64,000 nt of DNA from Haladaptatus pallidirubidus (GCF_020700235.1 NZ_CP085303.1:186001-250000); one strand, 5' to 3'; positions 1 through 9,079 are shown, counted from the stretch's first letter. The notes: a model not told the origin generated them from the letters alone. Translations and numbers: made by a program.

Positions 1-50
1 ACAGATTATCCGTGATATATATTTATGGTCGCCACCTGCAATTTCTTATT

Positions 51-860
51 ATGCTTGATCTGGAACGCCGCGCGACCCGAAGTCACCTATGGGATTTCTG
101 TGAGCGGGTCGGGATCGCACCAGTACTCGCTACTTTGTACTGGCACACTAAGCTAGGGCTTCATCTCTGGTCTGCAACAGTGTCCATCGGTGACCACACC
201 GCTACATTTGCGACAGATACTCGAACTGAGTATCAGCGCGTAAACTCGCTCGTCGGTGAACTTCCCGTCATAGAAGCACTACTTACCGATGTTCGAGAAT
301 CCGATGTAGTGTTTGACATCGGTGCTAATATTGGTACCCACACTTGTTTTGTGGGGAAGTCCTTGGAAAGTGGCCGTGTTATCGCATTTGAGCCAATGCC
401 AATGAACGCTGCTCGCCTCCGCCACAATCTTTCGGCAAACCTCCCGGCAAGTAAGTGGGAAGTCGCTGAATTTGCCCTTTCAAATGAGGACGGTTCTGGT
501 ACTCTTGCTGTCAAAGGGCAGCGCTACGGTGAAGGAAAACATTCTCTTTCTTCAGACGGTGAGCTAAAAATCGACGTTTTCCGAGGTGAGACTTTAATTG
601 AGGAAGATCGATATCCTGCACCAGATATTCTTAAAATCGATGTTGAAGGCGCGGAATTGCAAGTGCTTAAAGGATTCGGCGAGCGGCTTTCGGACGTCCG
701 TGTCATTTACGTTGAACTCCATCACGATCTAAGCGTGGAATACGGAACTTCGACAGCAGAAATCGAAACGTACCTGCGTGATCATGGTTTCGAAATTGAT
801 CGTCTTAATGACCGGACAGATGCGTACCATATCCGTGCTTTGAACTCCGCCCACGATTGA
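51..860 (+). CDS. FkbM family methyltransferase
   Basis: S-adenosylmethionine-dependent methyltransferase of the FkbM family, which usually O-methylates sugars in surface polysaccharides or secondary metabolites. The SAM-binding motif I (VVFDIGANIG) lies near residues 86-95 counted from the ATG at 51, and the family signature DILKIDVEGAE lies near residues 192-202. The reading frame is open to the window edge and has a GTG at 12; I prefer the ATG at 51 because the family-like sequence begins there. It is the first gene of a polysaccharide region that also has a deacetylase, flippase and glycosyltransferases, which supports a role in glycan modification. The substrate cannot be told. Confidence 0.85.
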   Translation: MLDLERRATRSHLWDFCERVGIAPVLATLYWHTKLGLHLWSATVSIGDHTATFATDTRTEYQRVNSLVGELPVIEALLTDVRESDVVFDIGANIGTHTCFVGKSLESGRVIAFEPMPMNAARLRHNLSANLPASKWEVAEFALSNEDGSGTLAVKGQRYGEGKHSLSSDGELKIDVFRGETLIEEDRYPAPDILKIDVEGAELQVLKGFGERLSDVRVIYVELHHDLSVEYGTSTAEIETYLRDHGFEIDRLNDRTDAYHIRALNSAHD

Positions 861-1292
861 AGTCACGGGAATACCACTATCGGATTTCTGGCCATCCGAT
901 ACGGCCTGCCGGTTTCAAGATGCATAGTTCCCAAGCGTCACTTGCTGGGTGTCAGCACCGGTGTGGGCGTCTTGCAGAACGGTCAAATGTCCCCCATCTC
1001 TACTCATTTTATCGGTATCCGAATCTTCTGGAATGGCTCTCGCCATCAAGGTAGCACTTTGAAACAAGCTATACAAGCGCTCAACCGTGCCAAGAACAGA
1101 TATCCGACACAATCATTGGCGGCGGTGTGTCGGTTCATCTACCTTTCAACTCGCATCTGAAGGCGTGAGTAATCACTACAAACTACTATCATTCCAAGTC
1201 AACACCTGAAGAAGATATGTCTTCTGTGAACACGGTTGTTCACACAGCGTGTCGTCAAACCGGGAAGCTTATTCCATTAAGGCGGGGAGACC
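861..1292. other. Intergenic stretch with decayed mobile-element sequence
   Basis: No convincing gene. The segment around 885-960 (CTGGCCATCCGATACGGCCT and the following TTTCAAGATGC) resembles 32144-32215, which lies beside a decayed TnpB element. The string CACTACAAACTACTATC near 1175 recurs near 15985. These shared strings point to remnants of one or more insertion sequences, not a functional gene. Confidence 0.4.
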
Positions 1293-3062
1293 TCACCTCT
1301 TTGGACACAAGTCTCCATCCGGGACATCACTATAGTCATCGTCATCAGACCCACCGGATCCGCCGTCGTCGCCGCCGGAACCACCATCATCGCCGGAGCT
1401 GCCATCATCGCCGGAGCTGCCATCATCGCCGGAGCTGCCATCATCGCCGGACCCGCCATCGTCACCGGAACCACCATCATCGCCGGAATTACCATCGTTC
1501 TCGTCGCCGGAGTCGTACTCTGAACTGTTGTTACTGCCGTTGTACCCATCCGAACTATTGTCGTTGATACCGTTTGCGAAGTTGGAATCTTTGACAGTAA
1601 CGTTTTCAGCGTCGCTTGTGATGCGAAGTGCCGCGTTGCCGCTGCGCGCTTTTGCAGAGACACTTTGGATCAAAGTTCCAGTACCACTCTCTACAATCGC
1701 ATTTTCTTCGGAGACGTAATCGCCTTCGTAGATTGTGACATTGCTCGCTGTGTTCGTCAGTGCACGTCGACCTGATTCACCACCATGGTCGATCTTCAGA
1801 TTCCGGAACTCCGAGTTATCGCGATTGTTTTGAATTGCACTCCGGGTTCCATTGATTGGTGCATTCCCAACGACAGTGACGTTTTCGAGGATAGCGGGTT
1901 CGCTACCTTGTTTGATTTTGATAGCTGGGCCACCACTGGTCTCATGGTCGACGGTGGTCTGTCTAATACTGGTTCGTCCTGCAGATTCTCGAATTGAAAT
2001 CGCAGGCATTGCATCGTCGGCTCGAGCTGTGACAGTAGAATCGACGATTGCGACGTTATCTGCACTACTCGTAACCCAAATTGCAGGGCTCTTTTCGATT
2101 GTCGTCCGGACATCGACATTCCGTGCTACAAGATCCGACCCGTCTTCGATGCGAAGACCACGTTGGCTGACACCGTTTGCATCCTGTTGGTTCACGAGGA
2201 TTGTTGCGTCTTCAATGTAACTTTCGTTACCACCGAGCCGGACGTTTGCGCCCGTACTACCCTCAAAGCGACCACCTTCAATTTGGATAGTACCAGTACC
2301 CTCGGATGCATATAGACCGTTGTCCGGGAAACCTCCTAGGTCACAGTCACGGTACGTTATTGTACCGCTGTTCTGATTGCAGAGAATACCGGTTGGTCCG
2401 CGCCAAAGCGAATCGCCGGGCGCGTTTCCGATATACGCGCCGCCATCTGGGGCGTTAAATTGCTCGACAAGGCCCGTACCGTCAGCATTTACAATTTCGA
2501 ATCGTGCCGGTCCGAACGTTCCACTGTCATGCAGACCCTGGATGTTGATGTCGCGAACAACGAGTCCATCTGTGACTGCAGCTTCTATGACGCGAATGCC
2601 TGTGTTTTCGGCCGTTTGGTCAACGGTGAATCCCTCGACGCGCAGGTCTGTACCGGGGTTATCATCGACACCCAATCGGAAGAGTCGGTAATTCCCGCCG
2701 TTGTCATTGAAGTCTTGATAACTTGCTGGAACGAGTTCAGCATCGTGGCCGACCATACCGAAATTGGTGAAGCCAGTAAAACGGAATTGCTCGTCCATAT
2801 AGTATCGCCCGGACGGGAAATACAGGAGCGTATTGTCGTCTGCATGCTCCTCAAGTACGGGTGTAATAGATTCGTTTCCATTATTATCTGCTCCCACGTC
2901 GGTTACATTGATGACGGTATCATAGTCATCGTCATACTCCGAGTGGTTGGCAGCCGCAGACCCAATCGCCGCAGATGAGGCCATGATTGCTCCAGTTAGT
3001 TTGAGATAATTTCTACGGGTTGTTCCGGTTCGATTTCTCTTGTCTGACGCCATCAAAATCAC
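1293..3062 (-). CDS. Secreted right-handed beta-helix protein with Asp/Ser/Gly-rich tail
   Basis: Predicted exported protein of about 589 residues. The N-terminus has a twin-arginine-like signal (TTRRNYLKLTGA followed by an Ala-rich hydrophobic stretch). The body, roughly residues 45-490, has repeated short hydrophobic turns with Asn and Asp typical of pectate-lyase-like parallel beta-helix proteins, which bind or cleave polysaccharides. The C-terminal ~85 residues are low-complexity SGDDG/GSGDD repeats, acidic and probably disordered. It diverges from the polysaccharide-deacetylase gene at 3240, leaving about 177 bp for both promoters. A glycan-related role is inferred from fold and neighbours; no catalytic residues could be assigned. 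An ATG at 3053 (MASDKRN) is an alternative start. Confidence 0.75.
   Translation of the reverse strand: MILMASDKRNRTGTTRRNYLKLTGAIMASSAAIGSAAANHSEYDDDYDTVINVTDVGADNNGNESITPVLEEHADDNTLLYFPSGRYYMDEQFRFTGFTNFGMVGHDAELVPASYQDFNDNGGNYRLFRLGVDDNPGTDLRVEGFTVDQTAENTGIRVIEAAVTDGLVVRDINIQGLHDSGTFGPARFEIVNADGTGLVEQFNAPDGGAYIGNAPGDSLWRGPTGILCNQNSGTITYRDCDLGGFPDNGLYASEGTGTIQIEGGRFEGSTGANVRLGGNESYIEDATILVNQQDANGVSQRGLRIEDGSDLVARNVDVRTTIEKSPAIWVTSSADNVAIVDSTVTARADDAMPAISIRESAGRTSIRQTTVDHETSGGPAIKIKQGSEPAILENVTVVGNAPINGTRSAIQNNRDNSEFRNLKIDHGGESGRRALTNTASNVTIYEGDYVSEENAIVESGTGTLIQSVSAKARSGNAALRITSDAENVTVKDSNFANGINDNSSDGYNGSNNSSEYDSGDENDGNSGDDGGSGDDGGSGDDGSSGDDGSSGDDGSSGDDGGSGGDDGGSGGSDDDDYSDVPDGDLCPKR
1373..1498. 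repeat. 18-bp tandem repeat encoding the acidic tail
   Basis: The unit CATCATCGCCGGAGCTGC recurs about seven times with small changes. It is in frame and encodes SGDDG-type hexapeptides in the beta-helix protein. Copy number is likely to vary by slippage or recombination. Confidence 0.8.
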
Positions 3063-3239
3063 CCAATCAACCCCACCTATTAATTATCTGGTGGCTAGTC
3101 CACACTCTCCCTATTTTCCCGCCGTTGGAAACAGTATAAACGGTCTGAAGTGAGTCAATTTCACCCCTGCATAATAATTCACACACCGCGATTAAGTTCC
3201 ATATAAGAAAATACCTATGTCTGGTTTAGTAGAGTAGTC

Positions 3240-4556
3240 ATGAAACGACAAACGCGACGTACGTTCCTGACAACTGTGGGTGCAGCTGGCTCGTTCAGTC
3301 TTGCCGGTTGTACGGGGATCTTTGGATCCTCTGACGGTGAGACGACGACCGAAACCACTACCGATCAGGGAACACCCTCCACTACGACTACGTCCGCGGA
3401 GACCACGTCCGACGGCAATGGACAACAGAACGGTCCCCAGACTTTCGAGAGCTTCGAAAAGCTCGGTTCGTGGAGTGCCATGGAACGACAGGGCACACTG
3501 AAAAAGAGTACGAAGCAAAAATACGAAGGTTCACAATCAGCGCACATTATCGGTGGCAAACAGACAAAGGCAGGAAAAATATTCCGTGCAGACTTTGCAC
3601 AGGATGGTGGACCTGCGGATCTCAGCAACAAAAATCTCTCTCTTGCCTTCAAATGTACTTCACACGACTTTGTGAAGATCGCTGTCCAGCTATTCGCACC
3701 TGATCGCGGTCACATCGTTGAGATGAAGCGCACGTTATACGGACCGAAAGGCAAATGGGTTCGTGTTAATCTTGGTGTCACGAGTGCGCAGCGCCCAAAA
3801 AGCGTTGACCTCTCAAAAGTGTACCAAATGCGCATCGTCGGTCGCCCGAACGACTCCAACTCAAGCAAACCAGTCAACTTTTTCGTTGACGATGTGAAAA
3901 CGGTGCCCGCACCAAAGAAGGGAATGGTGATGCTCACCTTTGACGATGGTCTCAAATCGCAGTACACCAAGGCGTTCAAGATGATGAAGCAATACGGCTT
4001 CCCGGGTGTCGACGCCGTTATTACTGATGCCGTTTATGATGACGGTTTTCTCACGCAAAGCAATATGCGAAAGATGACTGAAAACGGATGGGACATGATT
4101 GCTCACCCGAACGCCCAAGCAACATCGTTGGACCAGCGACCGGCAAAAGAGCAAGAAAAGCTCATGCTAGATGCGAAAAATTGGCTTAAACAATACGGGT
4201 ATAATGGCCACAAATACATGGCTGTCCCGAAAAACATTCTGGGTCCAAAGACATTCGAACTCGCACAAAAACACTTCGATGCAACGATGTCGTTCGGTGC
4301 ATCACCAAATGCAGTTCCCGTCATCCAGAAGGACGCTGTCCTCTCGCGAATGTACGGTGACGGTAGCCTGCAAAAGACCAAACAGATGATCGACTATGCA
4401 GCCAGGTACAAACAGTTGTCGCCACTTCTATTCCACAAAATCGGTGGCGATGGGTTCCCGCAACAGAAATTCAAGCAGGTCTTAGAGTATATTAAACAGA
4501 GCAACGTCGACGTTGTCACACTCTCAGACTTGGAGGAAAGAGGTCTCTTCGTTTGA
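3240..4556 (+). CDS. Polysaccharide deacetylase family lipoprotein (NodB domain)
   Basis: Exported carbohydrate esterase-like protein. Residues 1-26 combine a twin-arginine signal (RRTFLTTVG) with a lipobox LAGC, predicting a Tat-exported lipid-anchored protein. A Thr/Ser-rich linker (about residues 35-65) leads to a beta-sandwich-like region, and the NodB-type region begins near residue 225 with MLTFDDGLKSQ. The first Asp pair of NodB enzymes (TFDDG) is present; the usual HxxxH metal motif is replaced by a less typical AHPNAQ region, so catalysis is not assured. A TATA-like CATATAAGAA lies about 40 bp upstream. It probably trims or modifies an exported polysaccharide made by this region. Confidence 0.85.
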   Translation: MKRQTRRTFLTTVGAAGSFSLAGCTGIFGSSDGETTTETTTDQGTPSTTTTSAETTSDGNGQQNGPQTFESFEKLGSWSAMERQGTLKKSTKQKYEGSQSAHIIGGKQTKAGKIFRADFAQDGGPADLSNKNLSLAFKCTSHDFVKIAVQLFAPDRGHIVEMKRTLYGPKGKWVRVNLGVTSAQRPKSVDLSKVYQMRIVGRPNDSNSSKPVNFFVDDVKTVPAPKKGMVMLTFDDGLKSQYTKAFKMMKQYGFPGVDAVITDAVYDDGFLTQSNMRKMTENGWDMIAHPNAQATSLDQRPAKEQEKLMLDAKNWLKQYGYNGHKYMAVPKNILGPKTFELAQKHFDATMSFGASPNAVPVIQKDAVLSRMYGDGSLQKTKQMIDYAARYKQLSPLLFHKIGGDGFPQQKFKQVLEYIKQSNVDVVTLSDLEERGLFV

Positions 4557-5008
4557 ATTACCACGTCTCATCCCACCACTGATGCAACTTCAGTGAGCGC
4601 GCTGTTTTCTGTTTTGATGTATTTTGCAGATGTAGACGTATTTATACTATGTTGATATGTTGAAATCCTCTTGCTGTCATGCGGTTTTGTATTGCACCGA
4701 TGTTCGATCGCATTGCCTATGAATAGCGTGCAAAGCCTTTTCCCAAATATCCTTCGAGAAGAAAATAGTGTCTACTATGTTGGTACGGTGGGAAGCGCCT
4801 TGAAGGCGCTGTTGAACACTCCTTCGCTGAACAGGAAGGCGGCGATGCGTGAAGTGCGTCAATACCTTCGATGTTGTATCACAGTCGGCGAACAAACGTG
4901 TCTTCTACGGCTACTCAATGCCTGTTTTTCTGTGGAACGAACCTACGGACGTCGTTAGAACTACTTCGGTGACGATACTGTGTAAGAAACCTCTGAATAC
5001 CGAGGGAA
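4557..5008. other. Intergenic stretch, no recognisable gene
   Basis: Short frames only, with no family resemblance. The stretch ends at the left end of a non-autonomous mobile element at 5009. Confidence 0.5.
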
Positions 5009-5483
5009 CTATCTTTAAACAGTGAGAGAATCCCGCCGTATACGGCGAGCGTGAATCGCGTACGCTCAACCGCACTACCGACGTTAATCAGCCGGTAGGA
5101 ATCCCAACGTAAACGTTTAGTAGTTCTCGAACCAACTAATTGATGGCAAAGGTAAAAGTCTGCATGCAGAGGGTTGCCGTCCGGGTGTCCGGACGGGGTG
5201 CTCATAAGTCCGTTTCGGCAGGTGCCACCAGAAAGCCGGGTAAAAACGGTATAACGGCCTCCCGCAAGGGTAACCCGTTGGGAGAGAGCCGCGTTGAGAA
5301 ACTGCGCGGCAATGACTCGCTTCGGGATAGGAGCACTGGTGACGGTGCCACAAGACACACCACCGGAGGGATGAACCCCGTCCCAACGAACGTGGTGCGA
5401 GGCGTCTTGAAACCGAACCGGCGTCATGCCGGGTTCCTCCTATGTGGGGAAGCCCCGCCGTTTACGGCGGGCGAGGACGTCAC
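5009..5483 (+). mobile_element. Non-autonomous TnpB-derived element, family 1, copy A
   Basis: About 475 bp without a transposase. The left end starts CTATCTTTAAACAG and carries a hairpin (CCCGCCGTATACGGCGAGCG). The right end carries a hairpin (CCCCGCCGTTTACGGCGGG) and stops at GACGTCAC. Copies B (19407-19875) and C (42266-42805) share both ends and the interior. The same left end lies at 38183-38246 outside the intact tnpB unit, so these are deletion derivatives of that IS1341-like element. The 3' half resembles the 3' end of tnpB, where the guide RNA (omega RNA) of TnpB systems is encoded. Confidence 0.8.
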
Positions 5484-5532
5484 AGCAAAGCCGTACTCCC
5501 TTTGTGGTCAAACGTTGTAGTACGATACTTAC

Positions 5533-5581
5533 GTAATTGCAGGAGAGAAAGCCTCGCCCTTGAGGGCGGGGAGGATGTCAA
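5533..5581 (+). mobile_element. Mini-element of about 49 bp, copy 1
   Basis: Preceded by TTAC at 5529-5532. It begins GTAATTGCAGGAGAG, continues into a hairpin (GCCTCGCCCTTGAGGGCGGGG) and ends GGATGTCAA. It is a transposon left end joined directly to a right-end hairpin, with nothing between. Closely similar copies lie at 13943-13990, 29612-29659 and about 51926-51970. Confidence 0.75.
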
Positions 5582-5584
5582 TTA

Positions 5585-5860
5585 ATACGTCTGGTGTTCA
5601 AACGCGACAACAAGCGTGCATCAGTGTGGTGATTGAGTGGTCATCCGGTCAGAGTGAGACACTCCGAACCACCCCTTAAAGGAAATCGCTGACGAAGTCT
5701 GGAACCGTCTGCAGAACCATCGGTTCTAATGGGCCACACAAGAGCTAAGCTCTTGTGAACGCTGTGGAATCGTTTTCTACACGTTCTGACACAGAAACAG
5801 GAATCTCCGGCCGTAACAAGTGAGGGCTCAACCTGCACGCGGTTAGATGGAGTAGTTCAC
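5585..5860 (+). mobile_element. Decayed TnpB 3' end, family 2
   Basis: Ends with the family-2 right terminus GGAGTAGTTCAC at 5849-5860. The stretch near 5650-5690 (AGAGTGAGACACTCCGAACC) matches the 3' coding end of other TnpB fragments here (GVGHSE in the frame at 9830). No open frame remains. Confidence 0.6.
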
Positions 5861-5873
5861 TACCGAATAAGCG

Positions 5874-8093
5874 TTAAAATTGTGTCGTGTTGACTGTCGA
5901 TGTGCTTCCCTGCGTGCTTGTTCCAGATGTCGTTGTTGAAGCTATGCCAAGTAGATCTCCACTGGTAGTTGTCGTAGATGAGGGCGCTGTTGTAGATTGG
6001 GAATTGGGTGTAGTGGTTGTCGTAGTCGATGGTTGGTTTGTATTGGTTGTCGACGATGGTGGTTGATTCGTACTAGTTGTAGTAGTTGGACTAGTCGACG
6101 GAGGCTGATTCGTGGTAGTCGTAGTCGATGGTGGTTGTGTCGTACTGGTTGTGGTTATCGTTGGGGTTGTGGTTGTAGTCGTTGTTGTGGATGGGGCTGT
6201 TGTCGTAGTGGTTGTGGTCGATGGAGCTTGAGTTGTGCTGGTTGTGGTCGACGGAGGTTGAGTTGTCTCTTCCGGTGGCGTTGTAGACGGTGGTTTCGTC
6301 GTACTGTCCGGTGGTGTCGTTTCCTCCGTGGTTGTGGATGACTGGGTTGTACTATCGGTTGGTCCAGCGGGCGTCGTACTCACTGGCGGCTGTGTAGTCA
6401 TGTTCGATGCTGGATCGGAATCATCACCGAATCCGCCGAATCCGGGATCGAGGAACGCGTATCCGATTCCCGAAACGAAGAGCAGGATTCCGGCAACGAC
6501 CATTATTTTTTGCATTGAGTCGGATGACATGGTATCTTTATTAACTTTTGTTTTGAGTGTTTCAGCGGTTGAGCCGAGTGGTTCTGGAAGTGGAGTGAGT
6601 AGATCTAAAACCTCATGGAGGTCAAGCGCACCGAGTGCAAAGGCGAAAAAGAGGAAGATAATGAGACCGACTACTGGGATGATAACAAGCGCCAGTGGTA
6701 GTTCAATACCTAGTACGGTTGGGCGTACGTCAAGAAGACGGGCGAGCAGGTAAATTGGTGGTGCGGAGAGCAATGTTGTTGCGAGGACGCGACCAAGACG
6801 AGCATCAGAGAGGGGATCGAATCCAACTTTTCGAGCGCTCCAAAGGTGGAACACGAACATCAGGCCGTATCCAATGCTCGTAGAGACTGCTGCGCCATGC
6901 ATCCCAAACCGTGGGATGAGAATGGCATTTAATACGAGATTGATACCTGCTGCCGATCCGGTCGCAGCAATCGGATATTTCAATTCGCCTTTTCCCTGTG
7001 CTATCGCAAGAACTGGACGGGCGACGGCGAACCCAAGCGCACCGGGTAGTAACAAGAGCAGCGGTATAATCGCTGGCGTGTATTGTGATCCGAAATATAC
7101 TGGGACAGCGATATCGGCGAGAACAGCAAGGCCAAGTGCCATGATTGCCGTGAGAAGGAACGTATAACGGGTTGTCTGTGCTGCTAGATCGGATATCTTT
7201 TCTGTTCTATCGTTTGACCAGAGTTCTGACGTTGAGTGAACGAAGACGGTTTGCAGGGCCAACGGAACGAACCACAGGAACTCTGCGAGTTTGAGTGCGG
7301 CTCGATAGTACCCAACCTGCAAATTGTTCGTAATAGACTGGAGCATTAGAATGTCTACATGGTAGAGAGACATCAACATTAGAATCAGAACGATGGAAAG
7401 AGAGTTAAACGCCAGCATTTGGCGACGTGGGAACTTCTTCGGCGTTGGACGAAACAGGCTCCGAAGCGATACTCGTTTAAAAATGAGGATGAAGCCGATA
7501 ATCGCGACTGCGGCCGCAGACGCAATCTTCCCAACAAGCGCGCCAGCAACGGCAATCTCGAGAAGGCCGCGGCCTTTCATAATGTAGACTAGTGGGAGTG
7601 CAACCACAACAAACGCTACTCGTTGAACGACTTTCAGTGGTTCAGAGTACCATTCGAGTCCGAATCCCATCAGCGTTCGGCGGCTATATGCTCTGAACTG
7701 GCTGACTATTGTCATCACTGAGAGCAGGTAGAAGTACAACTCGTATTGCGGTCCAAAAATTCGTGCAATAACGCCACTCCACGTCAGGAGCGCGAGTATT
7801 CCTGCCCCAGCACCGGCGAGAAGGAGCGCTAACCGAAAATAAAATCCAACAACATGTGCCTCCCAACAGTCCATCTCTCGCTCTTCGGCGATGAATTTCC
7901 GAACACCATCCGTCACACCGGAACTGACGAGAATCATAAAGAGTGAAAAGACCGAAACGACGGTGGTATAGATACCGACTCCAGCCGGTTCGAGTAACCG
8001 GTACAGAATCGGAGTTGTAAGGATACCGATAACGAGTGTCAACACTTTAGTCCCGGCAACCGAGACGACGCCACTTAGAATACTTCGTTGCAT
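5874..8093 (-). CDS. Polysaccharide flippase (Wzx/MATE-like) with Thr-rich C-terminal extension
   Basis: Integral membrane transporter of the polysaccharide flippase (PST/MVF) type, expected to move lipid-linked sugar units across the cytoplasmic membrane. Residues 1-~500 contain about 12-14 hydrophobic segments and begin with the family-like SGVVSVAGTKVLTLVIGILTT region cut short here as MQRSILSGVVSVAGTK. After a soluble loop, one further membrane segment (MQKIMVVAGILLFVSG, about residue 532) is followed by ~180 residues of TTTTST/TQPPSTT low complexity. That tail is absent from ordinary flippases of about 480-520 residues, and looks like a mucin-like stalk that could be O-glycosylated outside the cell. 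It is followed downstream in the same direction by mobile-element debris. Confidence 0.85.
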   Translation of the reverse strand: MQRSILSGVVSVAGTKVLTLVIGILTTPILYRLLEPAGVGIYTTVVSVFSLFMILVSSGVTDGVRKFIAEEREMDCWEAHVVGFYFRLALLLAGAGAGILALLTWSGVIARIFGPQYELYFYLLSVMTIVSQFRAYSRRTLMGFGLEWYSEPLKVVQRVAFVVVALPLVYIMKGRGLLEIAVAGALVGKIASAAAVAIIGFILIFKRVSLRSLFRPTPKKFPRRQMLAFNSLSIVLILMLMSLYHVDILMLQSITNNLQVGYYRAALKLAEFLWFVPLALQTVFVHSTSELWSNDRTEKISDLAAQTTRYTFLLTAIMALGLAVLADIAVPVYFGSQYTPAIIPLLLLLPGALGFAVARPVLAIAQGKGELKYPIAATGSAAGINLVLNAILIPRFGMHGAAVSTSIGYGLMFVFHLWSARKVGFDPLSDARLGRVLATTLLSAPPIYLLARLLDVRPTVLGIELPLALVIIPVVGLIIFLFFAFALGALDLHEVLDLLTPLPEPLGSTAETLKTKVNKDTMSSDSMQKIMVVAGILLFVSGIGYAFLDPGFGGFGDDSDPASNMTTQPPVSTTPAGPTDSTTQSSTTTEETTPPDSTTKPPSTTPPEETTQPPSTTTSTTQAPSTTTTTTTAPSTTTTTTTTPTITTTSTTQPPSTTTTTNQPPSTSPTTTTSTNQPPSSTTNTNQPSTTTTTTPNSQSTTAPSSTTTTSGDLLGIASTTTSGTSTQGSTSTVNTTQF
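5985..6375. repeat. Degenerate repeat encoding the Thr/Ser/Pro tail of the flippase
   Basis: GTN-rich low-complexity DNA (plus-strand GTTGTNGTNGTNG patterns with GGAGG breaks) encodes runs of Thr with PPS inserts. The tract is within the flippase frame and stays open, which suggests selection on the protein and not random decay. Confidence 0.7.
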
Positions 8094-8179
8094 AAAATCA
8101 CCGTTAATGCGCTACTCATCGTACCAGTATCTATCATCACTATATCTCTATGGGGACTTTATTATGGATCGGCTAGTCT

Positions 8180-9079
8180 TCAGGCATAACCAAGATCCTG
8201 AAGTCGTTGTTCAACATCAACCGATACCTCATCCATATCCTCATCTTCTGCTCCTGTCGTAATAGTCCGTCGGTTGCCATTCTGATAGACGAGCCACGGA
8301 ACCGTCGTTAACTGTGGGATGTAAATTTCGTTCGGGTGGCCGTACTCCGCCATCGGAATCGGCCACGCCCGTTCACCGAACGCTTCGCCGTGGTCTGCTG
8401 TTACAACGGTCTTCCCTTCGAGCGTTGTTAATAATTGGTTCACATATGGGTATACTAATTCAAGATTCTCTTCGTAGGCCTTATAGAGTATGTCGATTGG
8501 GATCTCAACTTCACCAGTCATAAGACGGTTCCAGAAGTCAAGCGAATCGAGTTCTAAATATTCCTTTCCAGTCGGCCCAATAAAGGGGTAGTGTGGTTGA
8601 ATAAAGTGGACAACGATTCGCTTGTTTGGGAACTCTTTGGCAGCTTGCTCCGCAATCTCTGTAACCGTTTCTGGACGAACTGTTCTAAATTCGTCGTCCC
8701 ATCCTTCGTCTTGCCAGATATTGATGACCTTATGGAGTTTCACATCTATCCGGTCGCGTTTTCGGTATAGCTGTGGATTCGCTGTCACATAGACCGTATC
8801 ACGGAGGTCTGCACCATCGAAGTACGTGTACAGAAAATCTGGTGTCGAGCTTGAATTGGTCTGTCTTGACTGAAGCTCTCCTGGAAGATTATGAGTTTCT
8901 TCGAATGTGTCGAATCTGCAAGCATCAAGGATAATGAGATTGTCCCAGTCTTCATCAAAAAACTCTACGCCGTCGTTCGATTCTCTTTGTCTATAGTAGT
9001 ATTTATTCAACTCTCGAACGACAAGATGTGGCTCTTTAATCCCACGTTTAACGCGTCGAACAGTGTCCGAGATGGTCAT
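8180..9079 (-). CDS. Sulfatase/alkaline-phosphatase superfamily protein
   Basis: About 299 residues. The N-terminal third has WDNLIILDACRFDTFEET, like the metal-binding Asp strand of sulfatase-type hydrolases in archaeal polysaccharide clusters, and near residue 228 TVVTADHGEAFGER matches the second metal site (DHG). It lacks a clear Cys/Ser-x-Pro-x-Arg formylglycine motif after the first Asp, so it may be a phosphotransferase or phosphodiesterase relative and not a true sulfatase. It lies next to the flippase on the same strand (about 86 bp gap), which suits a role in glycan decoration. Confidence 0.75.
   Translation of the reverse strand: MTISDTVRRVKRGIKEPHLVVRELNKYYYRQRESNDGVEFFDEDWDNLIILDACRFDTFEETHNLPGELQSRQTNSSSTPDFLYTYFDGADLRDTVYVTANPQLYRKRDRIDVKLHKVINIWQDEGWDDEFRTVRPETVTEIAEQAAKEFPNKRIVVHFIQPHYPFIGPTGKEYLELDSLDFWNRLMTGEVEIPIDILYKAYEENLELVYPYVNQLLTTLEGKTVVTADHGEAFGERAWPIPMAEYGHPNEIYIPQLTTVPWLVYQNGNRRTITTGAEDEDMDEVSVDVEQRLQDLGYA

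Noticed and set aside
1217..1567. His/Arg-rich plus-strand frame over the repeat region
   Set aside because: It is the antisense of the 18-bp repeat in the beta-helix gene; the composition is a by-product of GCC/CAT repeats.
5020..5070. Repeated hairpins CCCGCCGTTTACGGCGGG as CRISPR repeats
   Set aside because: They occur once per element end, not as a regular array with spacers.
5997..6341. Cys/Arg/Trp-rich plus-strand frame
   Set aside because: Antisense of the Thr-rich tail of the flippase.
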